Assembly: GCA_963773635.1 (NCBI GenBank)
Contig: CAVZBW010000002.1
Span: 1,054,001 to 1,118,000, forward strand
Direction: 5' to 3'
Source: CAVZBW01 sp963773635
Lineage (GTDB): Bacteria > Actinomycetota > Acidimicrobiia > Acidimicrobiales > RAAP-2
Length of the DNA: 64,000 nt
Below are positions 1 through 9,934 of this stretch, piece by piece. The position numbers and the translations under genes are program-made. The notes under the pieces were generated by a model. That model did not search any database and was not told the origin of the DNA. It was given only the letters and a program-made list of their open reading frames with translations. Every line of letters starts with the position of its first letter. The first letter of the stretch is position 1.

Positions 1-612
1 CCTTCGAAGAGTCGTTCGATCCCTTTGTGGACGAACCAGAGCCGGGCCTTCATGCGCAGGATGGTCTCGCCCACGACCCAGAACCGGAAGTGGCCGGGCT
101 CGATGAGCCCGGCGTGGACCGGCCCGACCGGGATCTCGTAGACGCCGGGGCCTTCGACCGGGCACGAAGGGGAACGACCCGGCGTCGGGGACCATCTCGG
201 GCGGCTCGGTCGATCCGTGGCGCATCGGGTGCCAGTTCTCCGGCCAGTGCTGGTGCAGCACCAGGCGGCGGGGTTGGGGGTGGTCGAGCGGCCTCGATGC
301 CGAACAGGTCGGCCAGCTCGCGCTCGAACCGGCTGGCCGGGAACGACAGGGCGGCGAGCGTCGGCACCTGTGGATTCGCGCGGTCGAGGGGGACGTGCAG
401 CTCGACCCGGGTATCGGGTGGCCCGCAGGTGAAGAGGTAGACGGCCCGCATCGACGTCGCCGTCGTCGTGGCCGGAGACCAACGCGAGCCGCATTCCTTC
501 GGCGAAGAGTGCTCGGGCCGCCTCGACCAGGTCCGGAGGCTGCACGCGTGCCGACGCGTCGGTGGTGACCGGCGGGGCGGAGGGCGACGGAAAGCGGGGT
601 GGTCGAGGTCAT
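1..612 (-). pseudogene. hycE: Hydrogenase-4-like large subunit (HycE/HyfG, NuoC-NuoD type), N-terminal part, frame-broken, cut by window edge
   Basis: Only the N-terminal third is in the window. It shows the NuoC-like domain (ERELADLFGIEA near 290-330) and then the start of the NuoD/large-subunit domain, whose diagnostic stretch VYEIPVGPVHAGLIEPGHF is readable around 90-150, followed by FVHKGIERLFE at the edge. To read it, the frame must change about four times (near 565, 450, 288 and 157), each by one base, while the residues on both sides stay conserved. The nickel-ligand CxxC motifs would lie outside the window, so hydrogenase chemistry cannot be judged. The start ATG at 612 overlaps the stop of the preceding gene (ATGA). 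Gene order matches Rv0082-Rv0087 of M. tuberculosis. The frame breaks may be sequencing errors or decay. Confidence 0.8.
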
Positions 613-2070
613 GGTGCCACGACGTGGGCTGCGGCCTGGAGCAGCCCGGACAGGGGCCAGGCGAACACCCCGATCAGGCCGCAGACGACCAGGCCGCCGA
701 CCAGCGGCGCAGCAACCCAGTTCGGCGGCGGCGCCAGTGGCTCGGTGAGTGCTCGAGGGGCCGAGGAGCATGTGGCGGGCGTGGCCGACGACGGCGACGA
801 AGATGACCACCATGGCGATCACTGCCGCCACCGCCGCCCAGCCGAGCCCGACTTGGAACTCGGCCCGGGCCATGACCAGCTCGCTGGAGAAGAGGCTGAA
901 CGGCGGGAGCCCGAGCAGGGCCACCAGCCCGACGCCGAACACCCCGCCGAGGGCCGGACGGCGGGCGAGCAGGGCGCGGACCCCGTCGATCTGGCTGGTG
1001 CCCTCGGCGGCCATGATCTCGCCCGAGGTCAGGAACAGGACGCTCTTGGCCAGCCCGTGGCCCAAGATGTGCAGCAGCACGGCCGCGATGGCGAGGGGGA
1101 TGCCGGCGGCCGCGCCCAGGGCGATGAGCCCCATGTGCTCGATGCTGTGGTAGGCGAGCATCCGCTTGTAGTCGCGCTGGGTGAGCAGCAGCGAGGCGGC
1201 GACGGCCAGCGACAGGAGCGCCACGATGACGAGCAGGGTCCGGGAGAATCCCGGGCCGAGGGCGAGGTCGGTGACCGCCTTGAAGCGCAAGATGGCGTAG
1301 AAGGCGACGGTGAGCAGCACGCCCGACATGAGGGCGGAGATCGGGGCGGGCGCCTGGCTGTGGGCGTCGGGCAGCCAGCTGTGCATGGGGGCCAGGCCGA
1401 CCTTGGTGCCGTAGCCGAGGACCACGAGGGCGAACCCGAGCCGCAGCACCGAAGGGTCGAGGTGGCGGGCGTTGGCCATGAGCGAGGTCCAGTCGAGGGC
1501 GGCGGCCGAGTGCCCCCCGGCGTGCAAGGCGGCCAGGTAGACGAGCACGGTGCCCAAGAAGGCCAGCGCGATCCCGACCGAGCAGATCACGATGTACTTC
1601 CACGAGGCTTCGAGCGCACCCTTGGTCCGGCGGTGCCCGACCAGGAAGGTGGTGACGACGGTGGTCGCCTCGACCGCCACCCACAGCACGCCGACGTTGG
1701 CGGCCAGGACGGCGAGGAGCATGGCGGCGACGAACGCCTGGACCAAGACGCCGTAGGTGGTGGCCCGCGACGGGGTGCACCGACCGTCGGCCAGCTCGAG
1801 GGCGATGGTGCGGATCCCGAGCCACGACGCCAGGAGGGCGATGGCCCCGATGACCACCACCATGAAGGCGCTGAGCGCATCGGCTCGCAACACCCCCGCC
1901 GCCCCGCTGAGGGGACCGGACCCGACGACGCGGACGGCGGTCCATACCCCGAGGGCCAGCGCGACGCCGTTGGTGGCCACCGCGACCCAGCCGGCCGCAG
2001 GGTGTCGCCATCCGGCGACGACTCCGCCGCCGAGCAGGGGGAGGGCGAGGATGAGCACGAGGACCATCAG
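609..2070 (-). CDS. hycQ: Proton-antiporter-like membrane subunit (HyfF/HycQ, NuoN/NuoL family), one frame break near the 3' end
   Basis: The frame runs from ATG 2070 as a highly hydrophobic protein of about 486 residues. The Proton_antipo_M core is clear: GTKVGLAPMHSWLPDAHSQ around residues 216-235 and KRMLAYHSIEHMGLI around residue 295, as in NuoL/M/N and Mrp subunits that carry protons in complex I-like and group 4 hydrogenase complexes. Near 745 the frame shifts by one base; the shifted frame gives a plausible last transmembrane segment and ends in TGA at 609-611. The start overlaps the stop of the HycP-like gene (TGATG) and the end overlaps the next start, so the subunits are translationally coupled. 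Assignment to HycQ rests on position in the operon and family. Confidence 0.8.
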
Positions 2071-2728
2071 TCGTGCAGCTCCTGGAGCTCGTCGAGGTCG
2101 AGATCGCCGAACTCGGACCGCAGGCGCTGGGCCAGCACCATGAGCACGACCACACCCAGCAGGACGTCGAGGGAGACACCGAGTTCGATCAGGAACGGGA
2201 CGCCGGCCGTGCAGAGGAACGCCACCAGAGCGATGCCGTTGTCGATGAGGAGAAGCCCGACCATCTGAAAGATCGGGCGGCGGCGCGCGACCAGCACGAA
2301 GAAGCCGAGCAGCAGGGTGGCCACCCCCACCGGCACCAGCGCGCCGGTCGTGGTGCCCACGAAGGCCGCCACGCCGCGGGCGGCGGCAAAGGCAAGGACG
2401 ATGAGCGCGGCGGAGGCGACGAGGGAGGCGGGGACGTTGACGAGCGGCCGACGCTCCCGGTCGAGGGCACCACTGCCGGCTGCCTTGCTGAGAAAGACCG
2501 GAACGGCCACGCCCTTGACGAGCGAGCACGACCGCCGCCGTGGCGATCAAGCCCGGCGTCGCCCAACGTGGACGCCGAGGGTCAACGCCACGCCACCGAG
2601 AGCGACGCCCTGGACGGCAACCGACTCGGACCACGGCCCGCACCGAGCTCAACCACAAGACGGTGACCGCGCACACCAGCACCGCGCCGGCCGCCAGGGT
2701 GACGGTCGAGGATATGCCGACCGTTCAC
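2067..2728 (-). pseudogene. hycP: HyfE/HycP-like (NuoK-type) membrane subunit, several frame breaks in the 5' third
   Basis: The 3' two thirds (2067-2510) read cleanly as four or more hydrophobic helices, with GLLLIDNGIALVAFLCTAG near the C-terminal half, typical of HyfE/MnhC/NuoK-like subunits. The 5' part is conserved in sequence (STVTLAAGAVLVCAVTVLW, VAVQGVALGGVALTLGV, GLIATAAVVLA) but spread over different frames, needing breaks near 2715, 2620, 2560 and 2524. The likely start is GTG at 2728, overlapping the upstream stop (GTGA). Either four indel errors occurred in 200 bp, or the gene is truly disrupted. It would be the small membrane subunit between HycD and HycQ. Confidence 0.7.
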
Positions 2729-3690
2729 GGCATCACCAGGGCCGAGATCACGGCCAGCACCGACAGGACGAACGCCCCGGCCATCAGCTCGGGCACCCGG
2801 AACAGGCGCAGCTTGGCCACCGCCACCTCGAAGACGGCCACGCCGACACCCAGGACCGCCACCTTCGCGCCGACCGACACCAGACCGAGTGCCAGATGCC
2901 CGGCACCGGGGGCGGTGGCGACACCCCAGGGGACGAACAGATCGGCGAAGAGGGCCAACAGGACGACCAGACGCATGGACTCGCCCAGCTTGACGAGAGC
3001 CAGATCCGGCCCGGCGTACTCGAGGACCATGGCCTCGTGGATCATGGTCAGCTCGAGATGAGTGCTCGGGTTGTCGACCGGGAGCCGGCCGCTCTCGGCC
3101 ACGATCACGATGAGGAACGCCACCAACGCCAGCAGACGCTGCGGGGCTGGCCAGCCAGGCGGGATGGGACGAGCGACCGGGCGATGATCGTCGGCACGTT
3201 GGAGGAGTGGGCGGGCACCGAGAGGGCGAGCACGGCCACCAGCAGCGCCGGCTCGGACAGCGCGCCGATGGTCATGGCCCGGCTGGCGCCCATGCCCCCG
3301 AAGGCGGTTCCGGTGTCGAGGGCGCCGAGGGCGAGCGCGACCGAGCCGACCAGCAACAGGTAGACGACGGCGAACAGATCGGTCGACCACCCGAAGGCGG
3401 GATCGGTGGCGAGCAGCGGGGCGATCGACGGCGATGACCAGGGTCGTGGCGACCAGCACGAGCGGCGCCGAAGCGAAGATCCAGCTGGCTTGGTCGGGCC
3501 GGGTCCGCTCCCGCCGGGCCAGCTTGCGCAGATCGAGCAGGGGCTGGTGGATCGGGGGGCCGACCCGGCCCTCAAGACGACAGCGCACCTTGCGCATCAA
3601 CCCGACCAGGAGTGGCCCGCCCAGTACCACGCCCAGCACCTGGAGCAGGGAGATCGCCACCACCGAGACCACCGGCCATTGCGGCGTCAT
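2725..3690 (-). pseudogene. hycD: HycD/HyfC-like (NuoH family) quinone-site/membrane anchor subunit, two frame breaks
   Basis: Starts ATG 3690 (overlapping the upstream TGA) with MTPQWPVVSVVAISLLQ. The NuoH/HycD signature ESGRLPVDNPSTHLELTMIH and HEAMVLEYAG is present near residues 200-225, and the N-terminal amphipathic stretch GRVGPPIHQPLLDLRKLA is typical of the family. The middle (IAPLLATDPAFGWSTDLFAV to NVPTIIARSL) lies in another frame, so one-base breaks are needed near 3429 and 3165. NuoH-type subunits anchor the hydrophilic module to the membrane part. Ends TGA 2725-2727, overlapping the HycP start. Confidence 0.75.
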
Positions 3691-5697
3691 CCGAGGACCA
3701 CCAGCACCACGACCAGCGCCACCAGGCCGAAGGCCAGGTAACGGTGCACGCTTCCATTTGGTACCCGCCGGGCGAGCGATCCCCACCAGGCGAGCCCACC
3801 GGCCGCTGGGCGATAGCCGTGCCGCTCGAAGGCGTCGTCGAGCGACGTGTGGAACGTGGCCGCCTCGACGTAATACCGCGACTCGGCGGTATGGCTGACG
3901 TCGAGGTCGTGCGCCGGAGCCAGGACGTCCTCGAACACCCGAGTGAGCGGCTCACCGAAGGACGTTGCGGTGTACTCCATGCGGGCGGTCTGCAGCTCCC
4001 TTCCGCATCCCCACGTCTCGGTGCGCCGAACCGCCCCGCGCTGGAAGGCCCGTCGAGTGCCTGCCACCAGCGTCACCGCGACTATCAGCCCCAGAGCGAG
4101 CAGCCCCGGGGCGAGCACGCCGTGGACGCCCGAGAGCCCCACCTGCCAGCCGCCGACCAGCGGGTCTGGGACATGGCTGCCGGTGACGCTGCGGGCCGCG
4201 TCGAGCACGACCGGGATGACCAGAAACGGGGCCACCCCGAAGACGCAGGCACAGCGCGGCCAGGACCCCGGAGCCGACCCACATCGACCGGCCGCACTTC
4301 GCCAGCCTGGGCGGCCGGCTCGCTCCGTGGCTGGCCCAGCAGGCCGATGCCGACGGCCTTGACGAACGTCAGGGCGGTCAGGCCACCGGTGAGGGCCAGC
4401 ACCCCGACCCCGATGGGCATGGCAATCGCCAGTGACGGGTCCGACGACGGAAGCCCGTGCAGCATGGCCTGGAGCAGCAGCCATTCGCTCACGAAGCCGC
4501 ACAGCGGACGGGAGGGCGGCGATGGTCAGACCTCCAACGAGGAACAGCGACCCGGTGACCGGCATGCGACGCATCAGGCCGCCGAGCCGGTCGAGGTCCC
4601 GGGTGCCGGTCGCCTGCTGCAGCGAGCTGGCCGAGAGAAACAGGGACCCCTTGAACACGGCGTGGAAGACGACATGGAGAAGGGCTGCCACCAGCGCCAC
4701 CAGGGCGAGAGCGGGGTGTCCGGTCGAGGCGAACAGGCCCGAGGCGCCTACGCCGAGCAGCATGAGCCCGACGTTGTCGGTCGTCGAATAGGCCAGCAGG
4801 CGCTTGAGATCGGTGCTGGTGGCCGAGTGCAGGGACCCGAACAGGGCGGAGAGAGCGCCGAGGGCCATGACCAGCAGCCACCACCACGCCGGCCCACCCC
4901 CGAGCAGCCCGTCGCCAACCCGGACGATGCCGTAGATCCCGAGGTTGACCATCGCCGCCGACATCAGCGCCGACACCGGACCAGGAGCCTCAGGATGGGC
5001 GCGGGGCAACCACACATGCAGCGGCACCATTCCGGCCTTGGACCCGAAGCCGACCAGCACCAACACGAAAGCGGTGTTGCGCACCCATGCCGGCAGGTGG
5101 GCCGACGCGGCCGCGATGGCGGCGAAGGACTGGCTGTCAGCATGGGCGGCCAGCAGGACCAGGCCTACCAGCAGCACCGCCGCGCCGAACTGGGTCATCA
5201 CCGCGTACCACTGGGCGGCCACCTGCACTTCGGGCCTGCGGCGATGATCGACCAGGACCAGCAGGAGGGAGGTGATGGCCATCAGCTCCCACAGGAACAA
5301 GAAGGTGGTGACACTGGCCGCGGCCGGGACCAGAAGAAGGGTGGTGACGAAGAGGGGGAGGACGCACGACGCGGTCCGGCTGGAGAGGCCGTGGCCGTCG
5401 TAGCCGAGCCGGAAGACCATGGCGCAGATCGCGACCCCGGCCGAGATGGCTACGAACAGGGCGCCGAAGCGGTCGAGGTTGAGCGACAGCCCGCTCAACG
5501 GCAGGAGCTGGTTCGGTGCGCACCACGGCGGCTCGGCCGGAGTGCAGCACGTCGATCGCCACCGCGAAGCCGCAAGCGCAGGCGGCGATGGTCAGGGCGG
5601 AGACGATCGGGGTCCGGATCCTCTCTGGTGCAAGCGCCCCCGCCACCGAAGCGGTCAGGCCAACCAGTGCGGTGGCGACAAGCAGGCCGGAGGTCAC
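3687..5697 (-). pseudogene. HyfB-like (NuoL family) proton-pumping membrane subunit, about four frame breaks
   Basis: Begins GTG 5697, overlapping the stop of the small-subunit gene (GTGA). Conserved NuoL/HyfB features: FLFLWELMAITSLLLVLVD, GSKAGMVPLHVWLPRAHPEA and STDLKRLLAYSTTDNVGLML, i.e. the proton antiporter core with its buried lysines and histidines. The C-terminal region (ETWGCGRELQTARMEYTATS) matches HyfB/Rv0083-type proteins rather than NuoL itself. One-base frame breaks are needed near 5510, 4513, 4270 and 4240; outside them the sequence stays conserved, so function may be intact in the real genome. About 670 residues when joined, the expected size. Confidence 0.78.
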
Positions 5698-6182
5698 GTA
5701 CCGGCCAGGCCCCGCAACGCGGTGATGATCGCTGCGGGGTCCGGCGGGCAGCCGGCAATCTCGAGGTCGACCGGCACCACGTCCGCCACCGAACCCTCGA
5801 CGCCGTAGGCGCCCTGGAACACGCCGCAGTTGCGGGCACAATCGCCCACAGCAACGACGACGCAGGGTCGGGGGACAGCGTCGAGCGTCTTGCGCAAAGG
5901 TTCGGCCATGTTGCGGGTGACCGGCCCGGTGACCAACAGGCCATCGGCGTGACGAGGCGAAGCCTCCAGACGGATCCCGAACCGCTCGGCGTCATAGACC
6001 GGGGAGAAGATCGACGCGATCTCCAGCTCGCACCCGTTACAGGAGCCGGCGTCGACGTGGCGGAACTGCAGCGAGCCGCGGTTCCGCCGCGCCGCCTCCT
6101 GCACGCCACGCGACAAAGGCCCAGGGACGGGGACGCCAGCGGGACGTTTCCGCCATCTCCGAGCTACCACCGAGAGCCGCAT
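5694..6182 (-). CDS. Group 4 hydrogenase-like small subunit (HyfI/HycG, NuoB family)
   Basis: About 162 residues. All four [4Fe-4S] cysteines of the NuoB/HycG fold are visible: SCNGCELEI near residues 43-46, VGDCARNCGVF and EIAGCPPDP, so the N2-type cluster that passes electrons within the complex should form. First gene of the operon and its only gene without a frame break. ATG 6182 is chosen because it immediately follows the dyad/promoter region and precedes the conserved domain; no Shine-Dalgarno sequence is seen, so a leaderless or very short leader transcript is likely. In M. tuberculosis the equivalent gene (Rv0082) follows an ArsR regulator; here the divergent neighbour is an acetyltransferase instead. 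Confidence 0.85.
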   Translation of the reverse strand: MRLSVVARRWRKRPAGVPVPGPLSRGVQEAARRNRGSLQFRHVDAGSCNGCELEIASIFSPVYDAERFGIRLEASPRHADGLLVTGPVTRNMAEPLRKTLDAVPRPCVVVAVGDCARNCGVFQGAYGVEGSVADVVPVDLEIAGCPPDPAAIITALRGLAGT

Positions 6183-6184
6183 AG

Positions 6185-6223
6185 TTGACAGATACATCAT
6201 TCGATGATTACGTATGTTGTCAA
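6185..6223. promoter_or_regulatory. Nested dyad between the hydrogenase-like operon and the divergent acetyltransferase gene
   Basis: TTGACA at 6185-6190 and TGTCAA at 6218-6223 form an outer inverted repeat; inside it ATCAT-TCG-ATGAT (6196-6208) forms an inner one. On the minus strand the outer arm reads TTGACA and can serve as a -35 element for the operon start at 6182; on the plus strand the other arm can do the same for the gene at 6362. AT-rich dyads of this kind are typical of ArsR-family operators, and the M. tuberculosis homologous operon is controlled by the ArsR-type Rv0081. No regulator gene is adjacent in this window. Confidence 0.6.
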
Positions 6224-6361
6224 ATCTCCACACTCTGCGGCTGATCTTTCCCCTCGACGCCGGCTTGGTGCCGCCTGAACCACTGCGCGAGCACGATGTC
6301 TCCTCCACCAACTCCCCGGAAAAAGACAACAGGCGCGGCCCCGACGCGGAGCGGAGTTGAG

Positions 6362-6817
6362 ATGACAGCGCCGGCGACTGCATCGGGCACCCGGATCGAG
6401 CCCTTGGACTCCCCCAGCCTCGCTCGGACGTTCCTCGACCGGTACGGGCCATCCGGCTATCAGCCGGACGATGGCGACCGGGCCTGGGGGGCATTCGAGG
6501 GCGCGGGTCCACTGGTCGGGATCGGAATCTTGGGCGCGGTGATCGTGCCCCGAGGACAGGCTTGGATCGCCGTCACACCCGAACGGCGACGCCTCGGAGT
6601 GGGAAGCGACCTGCTCGGGTCGATCGTCGCCGCGGCGCAGGCGGAGGGCCTGCGGTATCTGACGTGGCGGCACCGCGCCGGCGAGGTGGCGCCTGACCGA
6701 CTTGCCAAATCGCTCGGGCTGCTGCTCGGGCGTCGGGTGGCCGGCGGCGTGGCCGAGACGGTGGCCGTGTTGGCTCGAAATGAACAAGCGCTCAACGAGC
6801 AAGGAGAGAACCGATGA
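6362..6817 (+). CDS. GNAT-type N-acetyltransferase
   Basis: About 151 residues. The acetyl-CoA binding motif A region is recognisable: IAVTPERRRLGVGSDLLGSI, the R/Q-x-x-G-x-G/A pyrophosphate loop of GNAT enzymes. Start ATG 6362 is preferred because GGAG lies about 6-9 bases upstream; an earlier in-frame ATG (6296) has no such site. The gene ends in an ATGA overlap with pckG, so the two are translationally coupled. Substrate unknown. Because some bacterial metabolic enzymes are controlled by lysine acetylation, the coupling to pckG is suggestive, but this is inference only. Confidence 0.7.
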   Translation: MTAPATASGTRIEPLDSPSLARTFLDRYGPSGYQPDDGDRAWGAFEGAGPLVGIGILGAVIVPRGQAWIAVTPERRRLGVGSDLLGSIVAAAQAEGLRYLTWRHRAGEVAPDRLAKSLGLLLGRRVAGGVAETVAVLARNEQALNEQGENR

Positions 6818-8629
6818 GCACGACGGCGCCCGCTCCGACGAAGAACGCTGCGCTCCTGGAGTGGGTGGAGGAGTGGGCAGCCGTGCTCACACCAGACCGG
6901 GTCGAGTGGTGCGACGGCTCCGATGAGCAATACCAGGAGCAGTGCCGCCGCCTGGTCGAGAGCGGGACGTTCCTCCCGCTCGACCCGGTGCTTCGACCCC
7001 GCAGCTTCCTGTGTCGTTCGGACCCGGGCGACGTCGCGCGGGTCGAGGACCGGACGTTCATCTGTTGCGAAAAGTCCGAGGACGCCGGCCCGACCAACAA
7101 TTGGGTCGACCCGACGACGATGCGCGTCGAATTGCTCGATCGGTTCCGGGGGGCCATGCGGGGGAGGGTCCTCTACGTCGTTCCGTACTCCATGGGCCCG
7201 CTCGGCAGCCCCATCGCCCAGATCGGAGTGCAGCTCACCGACTCGGCCTACGTCGCCGTCTCCATGCGGATCATGACCCGCATGGGTGCCGCCGTTCTCG
7301 ACGTACTCGGGAAGAGCAGCGAGTTCGTGCGCTGCCTGCACTCGGTCGGGCACCCGCTCCAGCCGGGAGCGTCCGACGTCGCCTGGCCGTGTAACCCAGA
7401 GCACAAGTACATCGTGCACTTCCCCGAGTCCCGAGAGATCTGGTCCTATGGCTCCGGATACGGCGGCAACGCGCTCCTGGGAAAGAAGTGCTTCGCGTTG
7501 CGCATCGCCTCGACCATGGCCCGAGACGAGGGGTGGCTGGCCGAGCACATGCTCATCCTCAAGCTCACCAATCCCGAGGGCGAGAGCCGGTTCATCGCCG
7601 CAGCATTCCCGAGCGCCTGCGGCAAGACCAACCTGGCAATGGTTGTGCCCACCATTCCGGGGTGGAAAGCCGAGACCATCGGCGACGACATCTGCTGGAT
7701 GAAGTTCGACGCCGACGGGCAGCTACGGGCTATCAACCCCGAGTACGGCATGTTCGGTGTCGCTCCCGGCACCGGGACCAAGACCAATCCCACGGCTATT
7801 CGCTCACTCGCGGAAAACACCATCTTCACCAACGTCGCCCTCACCGCCGAAGGAGACGTGTGGTGGGAGGGGCTCACGGCCGATCCTCCGCAGCATCTGA
7901 CCGACTGGCGGGGCAACGATTGGACTCCCGCCAGCGCCGATCCCGCCGCCCACCCGAACAGCCGCTTCACCGCCCCCCTCACCCAGGTGCCCTCCATCGC
8001 ACCCGAATGGGAGGACCCGGCCGGCGTTCCGATCTCGGCCATCCTCTTTGGCGGAAGGCGCGCCTCGGTCGTCCCGCTCGTCACCGAGGCCTTCGACTGG
8101 GACCACGGGGTGTTCCTCGGTTCGATCATGGCCAGCGAGACGACCGCCGCGGCCACTGGGGCGGTCGGTCGTCTCCGCCGTGACCCTTTCGCCATGATGC
8201 CGTTCTGTGGCTACAACATGGCCGACTACTTCGCCCACTGGCTGGAGGTCGGCGGGAAGACGAGGGCAGACCTCCTTCCCCGCATCTTCTTCGTGAACTG
8301 GTTCCGCCGCGACGACAACGGCCGCTTCCTGTGGCCTGGGTATGGCGAGAACTCCCGGGTCCTCGCATGGATCTTCGAACGGTGCGCGGGACGGGCCGAC
8401 GCTGTCGTGAGTCCCATCGGCCGCCACCCGGCGCCAAGCGAGATCGATCTCGACGGCATCGGCCTCGTGGATGCGCAGAAGGACGGCGCTATTCCGCGTC
8501 GACGTCGCCGAGTGGCAGGACGAGGCGCTCGCCATCCTCGACCACTACGCAACCTTCGGCGACCGTCTTCCCGCCACCCTCAGGGTACAGCTCGACTCCC
8601 TCGTCTCCCGGCTGGCGGGCAACCCCTAG
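6814..8629 (+). CDS. pckG: Phosphoenolpyruvate carboxykinase (GTP), with a one-base frame break near 8490
   Basis: GTP-dependent PEPCK interconverts oxaloacetate and phosphoenolpyruvate in the cytosol. Seen: SYGSGYGGNALLGKKC near residue 210, the P-loop-like kinase motif FPSACGKTNLAM near residue 265, GDDICWMK, and FVNWFRRDDNGRFLWPGYGE near residue 495. After GLVDAQKDGA the correct frame moves by one base (extra A in GGCGCTATTCCGC near 8486-8492); the shifted frame gives FRVDVAEWQDEALAILDHYA and stops at TAG 8627-8629, the normal C-terminus (about 604 residues). The unshifted frame continues without stop into the next gene and produces an artificial 791-residue fusion. The break removes only the last 45 residues. 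Confidence 0.92.
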
Positions 8630-8691
8630 AGCACTTAGCCCGGCGCCGAGCGCCCAGATACCTCCCGGGACGCGCACCTCAGGGACCACGC

Positions 8692-9189
8692 ATGCACGAC
8701 CTTCTCCGCAAAGAAACACTCGTCGACAAGACACTGACCGAAGCGATCGGTCCTGTGGATCTTTTCATCGGCGATGCCATCGTCGGAATCTGCAACGAGG
8801 CAGTCGAACAGGTGCTGGGGTCGGCAGTCATCCGAGCCCTAGAGAAGGACCTGGACCGGCTGCCACTTGTCGCGCCATGGGTGTGGGATCTGGCCCGTGG
8901 ACTGCACTTCCAAGGAAGAGGCGGCCGGACCGAGCTGTGCACGGCGGAGCTACTTTCGCTGCTCGACCCCCGGCTCCAGGACCCGGAACAACTCCAACGC
9001 TTCGCCGAGGCCATCGACTTGTCCACCGCACTGACCCTTGACCGTCTCCTCGAGTCGGTCCTCGGGCCGGGGGCCTGCGGCCGAACCCCTGAGGCGAACG
9101 ACACAGCCGTTCCGTGGCTCACCCCCCTCAAGCTCGGCTACCGCGTCCACCTCGCGCTCGAGCTCATCCGGCTCACGCCTCACGATTGA
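8692..9189 (+). CDS. Hypothetical protein, 165 aa
   Basis: Reads MHDLLRKETLVDKTL and is largely helical by composition, with a leucine-rich C-terminal half (LSLLDPRLQDPEQLQRFAEA). AGGGA lies about 6 bases before ATG 8692. It is in the same frame as the broken pckG frame, so automated callers would fuse it to pckG. I recognise no domain. Possible 3' end companion of pckG by position only. Confidence 0.5.
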   Translation: MHDLLRKETLVDKTLTEAIGPVDLFIGDAIVGICNEAVEQVLGSAVIRALEKDLDRLPLVAPWVWDLARGLHFQGRGGRTELCTAELLSLLDPRLQDPEQLQRFAEAIDLSTALTLDRLLESVLGPGACGRTPEANDTAVPWLTPLKLGYRVHLALELIRLTPHD

Positions 9190-9380
9190 GCAAGCTCCTG
9201 GCACGACCAACCCCCCTCAAGGAGGCTGGTAGTTGCCCACTACCTCCAAGCATCCCTTCCACGGGCGGCCGGCGGCTACGCGGGCTCCGAGGCCTTGAGT
9301 TCTTGATGGCTTACCCTCGAGCACCCGCCAGCGAGCCGCGGGGGCGACATCGGAGATCAAGATACGTCCTGCTCCGAGGA

Positions 9381-9683
9381 TCAGCGGGAGCGCGCCCTGC
9401 GGCCGGCCGGCTGCCGGGTGCGGGCACTCTCGGGGCTCGTCCGGTGTGCCGCCGCGTCGGCGACGGCCACGAGCACGACGGCGGCGGTCCACACCACCAG
9501 CTGCCAGCCCAGGCTCAGGCCCTCCAACTCGACCGCGAGGACTGTCAGCACCAAGAACGCGACGATCGGCGTCCAGTAGAGCAGCACGGCGAGGCCCGGA
9601 GAGCGCGTCACCCAATTCTCAGGGGGCGCCAACCATCCGGCGGCGGCGGCCGCCGACCGGCCGATCCGACGGTTCCCGGACAT
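9381..9683 (-). CDS. Small membrane protein, 100 aa
   Basis: Start ATG 9683 is supported by a strong GGAGGGGAG site just upstream. The middle carries two hydrophobic segments (VLLYWTPIVAFLVLTVLAVE and WQLVVWTAAVVLVAVADAA), with a short positively charged N-terminus and an arginine-rich C-terminal tail, so a two-helix inner-membrane protein is likely. No family recognised. It is divergent from the large ATPase gene at 9935. The 190 bp between 9190 and 9380 hold no gene I can support. Confidence 0.55.
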   Translation of the reverse strand: MSGNRRIGRSAAAAAGWLAPPENWVTRSPGLAVLLYWTPIVAFLVLTVLAVELEGLSLGWQLVVWTAAVVLVAVADAAAHRTSPESARTRQPAGRRARSR

Positions 9684-9934
9684 GGCTCCTCCCCTCCTCC
9701 GACCGGCGGGATCCGGCCCAGGCCCCACAGCCTAAGCGCCGGGTCGGGACGCCTCGGACGTGGCCGGAGAGGCCACCCGGCGGCCATCGCCGGAGGCGGC
9801 GTTTGCCCACCATCCGGGGCCCGGACGAGCGGCCGTGCGGGGACGCCCGCCCCGGGGCATACTTTTGCACCGGCCCTGACTCCAACGCCCTGCGCAACGG
9901 GCGGGAGGATCTAGGGGGGCCGGCGCAGGGGCAG

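Noticed and set aside
562..2268. 568-residue open frame on the plus strand
   Set aside because: It is antisense to the HycQ/HycP-like genes; its charged, low-complexity composition (many HDDE/GQ runs) is a typical GC-rich shadow.
3612..6188. 858-residue open frame on the plus strand
   Set aside because: Antisense to the HyfB-like and small-subunit genes, which have clear family motifs; no such motifs in this frame.
6814..9189. 791-residue PEPCK fusion protein
   Set aside because: Caused by one extra base near 8490; the shifted frame gives the normal PEPCK end at 8629, and a separate ribosome site serves the gene at 8692.
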